Origin: JANMDU01 sp043777675
GTDB taxonomy: Bacteria > Pseudomonadota > Gammaproteobacteria > Burkholderiales > Burkholderiaceae_C
Direction of reading: 5' to 3'
NCBI GenBank assembly: GCA_043777675.1
Contig: JAYWHR010000017.1
Location: 1 to 60,654 of the forward strand
Length of the DNA stretch: 60,654 nt
The notes below the pieces were generated by a model, which was not told the DNA's origin, did no database searches, and was given only the letters and a program-made list of their open reading frames with translations. Of this stretch, positions 49,310 to 56,789 are shown piece by piece. Position 1 is the stretch's first letter. Each line of letters starts with the position of its first letter. The translations under genes were made by a program, and so were the position numbers.

Positions 49310-50794
49310 TTAGGCCTTAGCGCCACGTTTCCTAAGCAGCCGTGGCAACACCAACACAGCCACAATCACGACCAACAAAAATAGCGAGCCTGGCCGCTCT
49401 ACAAACACCGTCCATTTGCCCTCGCCAATCGACAGCGCATTGCGCATTTGCGCCTCTGCCAAAGGCCCTAGGATCAGGCCGATCACTACCGGCGCGGTGG
49501 GGAAATCAAAGCGGCGCATCAAAAGCCCAAGCAAGCCAATGCCCCACAGCAGTACGAGATCAAACGCGCTTTGGCGCATGCCATACACACCTACCGTGGC
49601 GAAAATCAAAATGCCCGCGTACAAATGCGCTTTTGGAATTTTGAGAAGCTTCACCCACAAGCCGACCAGTGGCAAATTCAAAATCAGCAACATGACATTG
49701 CCTATATACAGGGACGCAATCAGCGCCCACACAAGAGTTGCCGAGCTGGTGAAGAGTTGAGGGCCGGGTTGAATGCCATAGCTCTGGAATGCGCCCATAA
49801 GCACGGCGGTGGTGTTGGATGTAGGAATGCCTAAAGTGAGCAGCGGAATCAAGGTGGCTGTAATCGCGGCATTGTTGGCAGCCTCAGGCCCGGCCACGCC
49901 TTCAATCGCGCCTTTGCCAAATTCTTCGGGATTTTTCGCGAGCTTTTTCTCAGCTGCGTAAGACAGGAACGTAGGAATTTCGCTACCGCCAGCGGGGATC
50001 GTGCCAAATGGGATGCCAATCGCTGTGCCGCGCAGCCATGCTGGCCATGAGCGCTTCCACTCCGTGGCCGTCATGTGCACCTTGCTCATCGGATTTTGAA
50101 ATTCCACTTCTTTGCCTTGATACAGCGCCAAATACAACGCCTCACCAATGGCAAATAAACCCACCGCCACCAGCACAATTTCAATACCATCAAGCATCTC
50201 GCTCACGCCGCCCGTGTAGCGCGGCTGGCCAGAGATTTGATCGAGGCCCACCAAGCCCATCGCCAAACCAATAAACAGCGCCACCACGCCGCGCAAAACG
50301 CTGCCGCCTAACACCGCGCTTACCGCGCAAAACGATAACACCATGAGCAAAAAATACTCAGGCGGGCCAAGTTTGACAGCATGTTCAGCAATAAAAGGCG
50401 CAGCCACCGTGACGACGACCGTGGCAATCGTGCCCGCTATAAAAGAACCAATCGCCGAGGTTGCCAGCGCAGCGCCTGCGCGCCCGCTCTTAGCCATTTT
50501 GTTGCCTTCCATCGCTGTAATCAACGAGCCGGCTTCGCCGGGGGTGTTCATCAAAATCGAAGTCGTGGATCCGCCATACATCGCGCCGTAGTAGATGCCG
50601 GCGAAGAAAATCATGGAAGCGGTGACGTCCACCTTGGAGGTGATCGGCAACAGCATCGCTACCACCACTGCAGGGCCTAAGCCGGGCAACACACCGACGG
50701 CTGTGCCAATCACGCAGCCAAGAAATGCCCAGAGCAAATTGATTGGCGTGAGAGCTGTGGCAAAACCCGCCATCAGGGCGCTAAAAATATCCAT
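49310..50794 (-). CDS. tctA: Tripartite tricarboxylate transporter, large permease TctA
   Basis: 494 residues, about 11-12 membrane helices. The family signature is at the start: NLLWAFLGCVIGTAVGVLPGLGPAVVVAMLLP, then IFFAGIYYGAMYGGSTTSILMNTPGEAGSLITAMEG and GIPTSNTTAVLMGAFQSYGIQPGPQLF. It is the main channel for Na+- or H+-driven uptake of citrate-like acids. Third gene of tctC-tctB-tctA, with 9-base gaps, ending at FB3. Confidence 0.96.
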   Translation of the reverse strand: MDIFSALMAGFATALTPINLLWAFLGCVIGTAVGVLPGLGPAVVVAMLLPITSKVDVTASMIFFAGIYYGAMYGGSTTSILMNTPGEAGSLITAMEGNKMAKSGRAGAALATSAIGSFIAGTIATVVVTVAAPFIAEHAVKLGPPEYFLLMVLSFCAVSAVLGGSVLRGVVALFIGLAMGLVGLDQISGQPRYTGGVSEMLDGIEIVLVAVGLFAIGEALYLALYQGKEVEFQNPMSKVHMTATEWKRSWPAWLRGTAIGIPFGTIPAGGSEIPTFLSYAAEKKLAKNPEEFGKGAIEGVAGPEAANNAAITATLIPLLTLGIPTSNTTAVLMGAFQSYGIQPGPQLFTSSATLVWALIASLYIGNVMLLILNLPLVGLWVKLLKIPKAHLYAGILIFATVGVYGMRQSAFDLVLLWGIGLLGLLMRRFDFPTAPVVIGLILGPLAEAQMRNALSIGEGKWTVFVERPGSLFLLVVIVAVLVLPRLLRKRGAKA

Positions 50795-50803
50795 AAAATT
50801 TCT

Positions 50804-51301
50804 CTACAACCATCCCGTGGTCGTCAAACCCGGCAAACTCACGCCAAGTACTTTGGTAAACAGCCAAAACACGGGTGCACTGATCGCTACGCCGACGAAA
50901 GCGTCTTTAACCCAAGCGCTAAAAGGAGCACGCGGCCGGCCCTGTGAGATGTGAAACCCGCGCACAGCAATTACAAAAGCCAGCATGCAACTGGCAATGA
51001 AGCCAATGCGCGTAATAAGTAAAGCATTGAGCAACAAGGCGGTACTGATCCATGCAAACGAAAGCCAATCACCGCTCGCGGCGCCCTCCGGCGCTTCGCG
51101 TCCATGAAAACCGCCTTTGAACGATTGGACGATGAGCAATGCACCGCAAACCAGCAATGTGAGCGCCACCACCCAAGGCAAAAAATTTGGCCCCACGCCG
51201 GCATAGCCCGCCTCAGATGAAATATCAATCGCTCCCCATGAGAGCAATGCCCCCAAAAAGAGGCAGGCCATACCCACAAAGGTTTCGGTGCGCTGCTTCA
51301 T
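50804..51301 (-). CDS. tctB: Tripartite tricarboxylate transporter, small permease TctB
   Basis: 165 residues with four membrane helices (for example ACLFLGALLSWGAIDISS, WVVALTLLVCGALLIVQSF, and the C-terminal AISAPVFWLFTKVLGVSLPG). Weakly conserved family, recognised mainly by topology, size and its position between tctC and tctA. Ten bases separate it from tctC. Confidence 0.93.
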   Translation of the reverse strand: MKQRTETFVGMACLFLGALLSWGAIDISSEAGYAGVGPNFLPWVVALTLLVCGALLIVQSFKGGFHGREAPEGAASGDWLSFAWISTALLLNALLITRIGFIASCMLAFVIAVRGFHISQGRPRAPFSAWVKDAFVGVAISAPVFWLFTKVLGVSLPGLTTTGWL

Positions 51302-51310
51302 CGTAGCTCT

Positions 51311-52270
51311 TTACAGCATGCCCGCTTGATACATCGTGCCGCGCAGGTTGGCGAAATCGTTATCTACAAATTCACCAAACTCTTTGCCGGTAAGCAGAGC
51401 GGATGTCCAGCCTTGCTTTTCTAGCTCGGCTTGCCAGAATGGGGTCTTGGTGGCAGCGACAACAGCTTTTACCAAATCGGCTTGCTGCGCTGGCGTGATG
51501 CCCGGACCGCCATACACGCCGCGCCAATTACCCAGTACCACGTCAATGCCTTGTTCTTTGAGCGTTGGCACATCGATGCCCTTTAAGCGTTTCTCGCTGG
51601 TCACGCCCACGGTACGCATCTTGCCGGATTTGATGTGCTCGGCAAATTCGCTGTAGCCGCTGCCGCCCAAGCTCACATTGCCGCCAATGATGGCCGCCAC
51701 AGCTTCGCCGCCGCCACGGAAGGGCACATAGTTGACTTTCTTCGGATCCACACCAATTGCGCGAGCCATCATGCTGGCCGCAATATGCTCTGTAGAGCCG
51801 CGTGAGCCGCCACCGATCTTCACGCTGCCGGGATCTTTCTTCATGGCGTCCGCCACATCTTTCATCGTCTTGAACGGTGAATTTGCGGGTACGACGAACA
51901 CGTTGAATTCGCTCGTCAAGCGAGCAATCGGCGTGCATTGCGTGATGTTCACAGGTGGCTTGCCGGTGATGATGCCGCCTAGCATCACAGCGCCCATCAT
52001 GATGAGCGAATTGGGATCGCCCTTGGCGCTGTTGACATACTGCGCCAAACCAATCGCGCCGGCTGCTCCACCTTTGTTTTCAAACTGTACCGCATCAAAT
52101 ACTTTGGCTTCCGTGAAAGCCTTGCCGAGTGCACGCCCCGTGCCATCCCAGCCGCCGCCGGGGTTGGCCGGGATCATCATTTTCAAGGTAGGCGCAGCGC
52201 TGGCGATGCTCGGCAAGCTGCCTGCAGCGGCTGCTGCAAGGAGGGATTTGAGAAATTCGTCGCGACGCAT
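51311..52270 (-). CDS. tctC: Tripartite tricarboxylate transporter, binding protein TctC
   Basis: 319 residues from MRRDEFLKSLLAAAA. Signal peptide ending ASAA, then LKMMIPANPGGGWDGTGRALGKAF, VQFENKGGAAGAIGLAQYV, PFKTMKDVADAMKKDPGSVKIGGGSRGSTEHIAASMMARA. It captures the carboxylate in the periplasm for TctAB. GGAG lies 8 bases before the start; the frame continues upstream across the divergent promoter without similarity. It is divergent from tctDE with 114 bases between. Confidence 0.95.
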   Translation of the reverse strand: MRRDEFLKSLLAAAAAGSLPSIASAAPTLKMMIPANPGGGWDGTGRALGKAFTEAKVFDAVQFENKGGAAGAIGLAQYVNSAKGDPNSLIMMGAVMLGGIITGKPPVNITQCTPIARLTSEFNVFVVPANSPFKTMKDVADAMKKDPGSVKIGGGSRGSTEHIAASMMARAIGVDPKKVNYVPFRGGGEAVAAIIGGNVSLGGSGYSEFAEHIKSGKMRTVGVTSEKRLKGIDVPTLKEQGIDVVLGNWRGVYGGPGITPAQQADLVKAVVAATKTPFWQAELEKQGWTSALLTGKEFGEFVDNDFANLRGTMYQAGML

Positions 52271-52384
52271 AGCAATCTCCAATGTAAAAAAATAGATGAA
52301 AGAATGATCGCAAGTGTGGCTGTCAATTGCCTGTCTGGCAACACTAGGGGAAACGCGATGCTTGCAAGCTTTACCATTGCTGGC

Positions 52385-53086
52385 ATGAAGCTGCTGCTGA
52401 TCGAAGACGACCCCGCCATGCGCCAGACATTGGAGCGCGCGCTGAGCCGTCTGGGCTGGCTCGTGCAAACGTGTGCGGATGGAGGCCAAGGGTTGGCGCT
52501 GTGGCAACGCTTGAGCTTAGATGTCGTGTTGCTCGATTTGAGCTTGCCGGGGCGCGATGGGCTGCAAATTCTTGGCGATGCTCGCAAGTTGCGGCTGAAC
52601 ACGCCGGTATTGATTCTCACGGCGCGCGGTACGGTGGGAGACCGTATTCTTGGCTTGAATGCTGGGGCAGATGATTACTTACCCAAGCCGTTTGATTTAG
52701 ATGAGTTGGAAGCGCGTATCCGCGCGCTGGTTCGAGCGCGGGAGCGCAGTACCTCTGGCAACGATTTATATGATGAAACGGCATCTCGCCGGCATAAAGA
52801 CTGCGCTATACGCTATGAAATTAATAGTAAATCGTTTGTCTTTCAAAGCCAGCCCTTGGAGCTCAGCCCGCGTGAAGTGGCGATGCTCTTGCCGTTGTAT
52901 GAGCGCTTGGGGCAAGCTGTTTCAAAAGAACAGTTGCTCGAGCGCGTGTTTGCAGATAGCGCGGATGTGCAGGCCGATGCGGTGGAAGTGTTGGCTTACC
53001 GTTTGCGCAAAAAACTCTCCGGTAAAGGCGTGAAACTCGTCACGCTACGTGGCTTGGGCTATTTGCTCAAAGAGGATGCGGCGTGA
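52385..53086 (+). CDS. tctD: TctD-like response regulator
   Basis: 233 residues from MKLLLIEDDPAMRQ. Receiver with Asp51 as phosphate acceptor (DVVLLDLSLPGRDG), Lys in YLPKPFDLDELEARIRAL, and a winged helix (LELSPREVAMLLPLYERLG, DAVEVLAYRLRKKL, KLVTLRGLGYLL). The linker and first strand of the DNA-binding domain (residues ~135-149, RRHKDCAIRYEINSK) are encoded by repeat R14. It is in front of and overlapping the kinase gene (ATGA-like, 4 bases) and divergent from tctCBA, which it probably switches on. Confidence 0.93.
   Translation: MKLLLIEDDPAMRQTLERALSRLGWLVQTCADGGQGLALWQRLSLDVVLLDLSLPGRDGLQILGDARKLRLNTPVLILTARGTVGDRILGLNAGADDYLPKPFDLDELEARIRALVRARERSTSGNDLYDETASRRHKDCAIRYEINSKSFVFQSQPLELSPREVAMLLPLYERLGQAVSKEQLLERVFADSADVQADAVEVLAYRLRKKLSGKGVKLVTLRGLGYLLKEDAA
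52787..52830 (-). repeat. GCCGGC-terminal repeat, copy R14, inside tctD
   Basis: Minus strand: TTACTATTAATTTCATAGCG, ending TTTATGCCGGCG. Antisense to the gene, in the frame CGC-CGG-CAT, different from R8/R13. Confidence 0.75.
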
Positions 53087-54495
53087 AAAATATTTCACTG
53101 CGCCGCCGGCTGCTTTGGGGCATCTTGCTGCCCGTGATGTTGTTCGTGTTGATCGACAGCATCGTGATTTATCGCCAAAGCCTTGCAGCCGCCAACACGG
53201 CCTATGACCGCACTTTGCTCGCATCAGCCAAGACGATTGCTGAGCAGCTTGATGTGCAAGGCGATGGCAGCGCGGCTGTTCTCGTGCCCCGTGTGCCGTA
53301 TGCAGCGCTGGAGGCTTTTGAGGCAGATAACCGTAGTCGTATGTTCTACCGCGTCACGGGTTTTTCGGGCGAGATGGTCTCGGGGTTTGAGTCGCTCAAA
53401 CCGTGGAAAGGCAAGATTGCCGATCAGCCGCCTTATGCCGCGCTCGTGGATTTTTATGACGATGCTGTCGATGGCGCGACTGTGAGAGTTGCCGTGCTCT
53501 TGCAGCCCGTCTCAGGCGCAGACGGCAATGGCATGGCCACGGTGCAAGTGGCTGAAACTTTGGAGCTGCGCGAAGGCTTGGCGCGCGAGATTTTGTTGAG
53601 CACGCTGTGGCGGCAAGCACTCTTGCTCGGCGTGATTGCGGCGGTGGTGGCGTGGGTGGTGCAGAGCGCAGTGCGCCCGTTGCGACAAGTCAGTCGTGAC
53701 ATCGCCGGCCGCTCTGAACATGATTTGCGTCCGGTGCATGCAACAGATGCCCCGCGTGAATTGCAGCCGTTGCTGCAAGCGAACAATCAACTCATGGCGC
53801 GACTCGATCATTTGTTGCAACACCAAAAGCGCTTCGTGCGCGACGCCGCCCATCAGTTGCGCACGCCGCTGGCCGTGTTGAAAACGCAAACGCAATCCGC
53901 GCTGCGCGGCGATGCACCGCCTGAGCAGGCATTGCGTGAGATTGGGCAAACCGTAGATCGCGCCACCGAGCTGGCCAATCAAATGCTGTCGCTCGCAAAG
54001 GTCGAGCAATTGCGCCAGCAAACGGCGAGTGTTGCAATCGACTGGAGCGTGATTCTTCGTGAAGTGGCGCTCGACCTAGCGCCCTTGATTGCAGACAAAG
54101 ATTTGGACTTCGAGCTACAAACAAAGCCAGCGCTCGTGGCCGCGCATGATTGGATGCTGCGTGAGCTTTCCCGCAACCTCCTGCACAACGCCATCAAACA
54201 CAGCCCCGCAGGCAGTGCCTTAAGCGTGAGCGTGATGGCCAACGACAACACGGCGCAATTGTTGATCGTCGACAGCGGCGCAGGCATCGACGAAGAGCTG
54301 CGCCAGCGCCTCTTTCAGCCGTTTTCCGCAGGTCGCCTACAAGCAGGCTCAGGCTTGGGGCTAGCGATTTGCGCAGAGATTGTGCAAGTGCTGCAAGGCG
54401 AAATTACGCTAAACAACCGTATTGTTGAACGCGTGAAGCAAGGAACAATTGCAGGGCTGGATGTGTGCGTGAGGTTGCCGCTGCACAGCGTTTGA
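53083..54495 (+). CDS. tctE: TctE-like sensor histidine kinase
   Basis: 470 residues. Membrane helices at ~13-31 (LLWGILLPVMLFVLIDSIV) and ~170-190, a periplasmic TctE-N-type sensing part with FYRVTGFSGEMVSGFESL, then HAMP, HisKA with His257 (RDAAHQLRTPLAVL), N-box (RNLLHNAIKHSP), DSGAGIDEE and GSGLGLAICAEI. With TctD it should sense tricarboxylates outside the membrane and induce tctCBA. It ends one base before the convergent EamA gene. Confidence 0.93.
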   Translation: MKNISLRRRLLWGILLPVMLFVLIDSIVIYRQSLAAANTAYDRTLLASAKTIAEQLDVQGDGSAAVLVPRVPYAALEAFEADNRSRMFYRVTGFSGEMVSGFESLKPWKGKIADQPPYAALVDFYDDAVDGATVRVAVLLQPVSGADGNGMATVQVAETLELREGLAREILLSTLWRQALLLGVIAAVVAWVVQSAVRPLRQVSRDIAGRSEHDLRPVHATDAPRELQPLLQANNQLMARLDHLLQHQKRFVRDAAHQLRTPLAVLKTQTQSALRGDAPPEQALREIGQTVDRATELANQMLSLAKVEQLRQQTASVAIDWSVILREVALDLAPLIADKDLDFELQTKPALVAAHDWMLRELSRNLLHNAIKHSPAGSALSVSVMANDNTAQLLIVDSGAGIDEELRQRLFQPFSAGRLQAGSGLGLAICAEIVQVLQGEITLNNRIVERVKQGTIAGLDVCVRLPLHSV

Positions 54496-54496
54496 G

Positions 54497-55411
54497 TTAC
54501 GAACTAGATGCAGCCTGCTTTGGCCATAGCACACTGCCAATGGCCACCACCATCAGAGCGACAGCTGCCCAGTCTTGCCAGAATAGCTTCTCGCCCAGCA
54601 CGAGAGCGCCGCTGAAGACGCCGAGGATGGGGATCAACATGACGCTGAGCGTGGAGGCAATCGGCGGCAGGCTGCGCGCGAGATAAAACCATGTGGCATG
54701 CGCGAAGCCGAAGATGAGGATGGCGTTGAAGAGGATGGAGAACCATTCCGTCGCGTTGGGCATGCGCCAGCGGTGCTGCTCGAAGACAATCGATAGGATG
54801 CTCATCACGATGGCGCTGAGCACAGTCATCCAAAATGAGATGGACAGCGTAGCTACAGGAATTTTCGTGCGGCGCAGGAGCTGCGTGCCCAGCGCCCAAG
54901 TGCTGGCGGCGATCAATGCGAGCAGCACACCAAGCGGCGCCCCGGCGAGTTTGCCGAATTCGTGAGTGAGTAAAAGCAATACACCTAAGGCTGCGCTGCC
55001 CACGCCGAGCCAGCCGCGTGCCGAGAGCTTGTCTGCAAAAACCCAAGCACCGATGATGGCGCTGAAGATCGGCATGGTGTAGCCGAGAATCGCAGCGCGT
55101 CCGCTGGAGAGCAAAGTCACCGCGACGATGATGCAGCCATGCCAGATGAACATGTTGAACACCGCAAGTAAGAGCAATTCGCGCCAATGCTTGAAAGGTC
55201 TTTCAGCATCGCCGCGTGGAATAGTGAACGGCACTTTGAGCAGCACCAAGCCGATCGCGAGCACGGGAATGCCGATCCACATCGACATGGCGCGAAAAGT
55301 AAGTGGCGGAAATCCCGAGCCCACGCCCAGCTTCATGATCGGCCAGTTGATGCCCCAAGTCAGCGTGAGGCCGACGAGCAGCCAGAGTTGGGTGGGTGTT
55401 AAGTGCTGCAT
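54497..55411 (-). CDS. EamA/DMT-family transporter
   Basis: 304 residues. Ten predicted membrane helices in two EamA repeats (LWLLVGLTLTWGINWPIMKLGVG; LLVGLI-type SAALGVLLLLTHEFGKLAGAPLGVLLALIAASTWALGTQLLRR). Drug/metabolite exporters of this kind carry amino acids, amines or nucleosides; the substrate cannot be told from sequence. It is 22 bases downstream of ilvA on the same strand, which raises the possibility of a threonine or branched-chain amino-acid connection. Confidence 0.9.
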   Translation of the reverse strand: MQHLTPTQLWLLVGLTLTWGINWPIMKLGVGSGFPPLTFRAMSMWIGIPVLAIGLVLLKVPFTIPRGDAERPFKHWRELLLLAVFNMFIWHGCIIVAVTLLSSGRAAILGYTMPIFSAIIGAWVFADKLSARGWLGVGSAALGVLLLLTHEFGKLAGAPLGVLLALIAASTWALGTQLLRRTKIPVATLSISFWMTVLSAIVMSILSIVFEQHRWRMPNATEWFSILFNAILIFGFAHATWFYLARSLPPIASTLSVMLIPILGVFSGALVLGEKLFWQDWAAVALMVVAIGSVLWPKQAASSS

Positions 55412-55433
55412 GTTGTTTTAAATGAGCCTGCAA

Positions 55434-56627
55434 CTAGCAAACCACCGCCTTCATCTCTTGCGCGGCTAAGGCTTCGATTACCTGCGCCACATGCTCATGT
55501 CCGCGTGCTTGGATCACCAGTTCAATGTCCACATTCTGCGCTGCTTGCAAAGTAAACGCTCTTTGATGCTGCACCTCATTCACATTCGCGCCGGCCTGCG
55601 CCACAGCCGCCGCGATGCGAGCCAGAGAGCCCGGTACATCTCGCGCACCGACGCGAATCCGAGCCAGCCGCCCGCTTTTGACCATACCGCGCTCAATGAT
55701 GGAGGCAAGAAGCAGCGGATCGAGATTGCCGCCGCACAGCACCAAGCCAACTTTTTTGCCCGCAAACTGTTTTTTGTGTTTAAACAAAGCCGCCAAGCCC
55801 GCAGCGCCTGCGCCCTCTACCAGTGTTTTTTCAATCTCCAGCAGCATCACAATCGCTTGCTCAATTTCGCTTTCATCGACCAATAAGATATCTTTGACAA
55901 AGTTGGAGATCAGCTCACGGGTCATCACGCCTGGCGTGGGCACAGCAATCCCCTCAGCAATCGTACTCGCGCCTTGGGGCAGGCTTGTGCCTTTGATCAC
56001 GTTGTACATCGCGGGAAAACGCTCGGTTTGCACACCAATCAAATCAATGTTTGGCCGCAAAGTCTTAGCCGCTAACGCCATGCCGCCCATCAAGCCGCCG
56101 CCGCCAATCGCGACGATCATCGTATCTAAATCTGGCACAGTCTGCAGCATTTCTAGAGCCACCGTGCCTTGCCCAGCGACGATGTGCGCGTCGTCGTACG
56201 GATGCACCAAAGTAAGTGATTGCTCTTTAGCTATTTCAAGCGCATGAATGCGCGCACCATCTAGTGTGTCACCATGCAAGATCACTTCAGCACCTAGGCG
56301 GCGGGTGTTGTCAATCTTCACACCAGGCGTGAACTGCGGCATCACGATCACAGCGCGCATCCCAAGACGCTGGGCATGGTGCGCGACGCCTTGGGCATGG
56401 TTACCTGCGCTCATGGCCACAACGCCTTTCGTATCTGACGGCAGTTGAGACAGCTTATTGCACGCGCCGCGTTCTTTGAAGCTAGAGGTGAATTGCAGGT
56501 TTTCGAATTTGAGAAATACCTGCGCTCCGGTGATTTGCGAGAGCGTTTTGCTCTCGACACAAGGGGTACTCAGCACATACGGGGCGATGCGCTGGGCTGC
56601 GGTTTGGATGTCGGTAAAGGAAATCAT
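55434..56627 (-). CDS. ilvA: Threonine ammonia-lyase (threonine deaminase)
   Basis: 397 residues. PLP-dependent; converts threonine to 2-oxobutanoate and ammonia. The PLP Lys51 is in FTSSFKERGACNKLSQLP; MSAGNHAQGVAHHAQRLGM, PQFTPGVKIDNTRRLGAEVILHGD, AIGGGGLMGGMALA and the C-terminal LCGGNLDPLLL are typical. The length and a single C-terminal ACT domain (~325-395) match the shorter TdcB-with-ACT (YgeX/IlvA1) type rather than the 500-residue biosynthetic IlvA, so a catabolic or dual role is likely. Confidence 0.93.
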   Translation of the reverse strand: MISFTDIQTAAQRIAPYVLSTPCVESKTLSQITGAQVFLKFENLQFTSSFKERGACNKLSQLPSDTKGVVAMSAGNHAQGVAHHAQRLGMRAVIVMPQFTPGVKIDNTRRLGAEVILHGDTLDGARIHALEIAKEQSLTLVHPYDDAHIVAGQGTVALEMLQTVPDLDTMIVAIGGGGLMGGMALAAKTLRPNIDLIGVQTERFPAMYNVIKGTSLPQGASTIAEGIAVPTPGVMTRELISNFVKDILLVDESEIEQAIVMLLEIEKTLVEGAGAAGLAALFKHKKQFAGKKVGLVLCGGNLDPLLLASIIERGMVKSGRLARIRVGARDVPGSLARIAAAVAQAGANVNEVQHQRAFTLQAAQNVDIELVIQARGHEHVAQVIEALAAQEMKAVVC

Positions 56628-56789
56628 GAAGCCATTGTGGCGCGAGGCCGTCTAGATCGGTGGCTAATGTGTGGTGAATTTCACACATTGAAGGCACACG
56701 GGTTTTCGCTCAGTGTCTTCCCAAACGCTTTGAACTGCGTTATGGTTTGCGACAGGGACATCTTTCCCCTGCACATTAGAGGCTCATCA

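Noticed and set aside
56445..56789. N-terminal extension of the AAA+ ATPase by 115 residues
   Set aside because: It is the reverse of the ilvA start region; AGAGG and a natural start occur at 56790.
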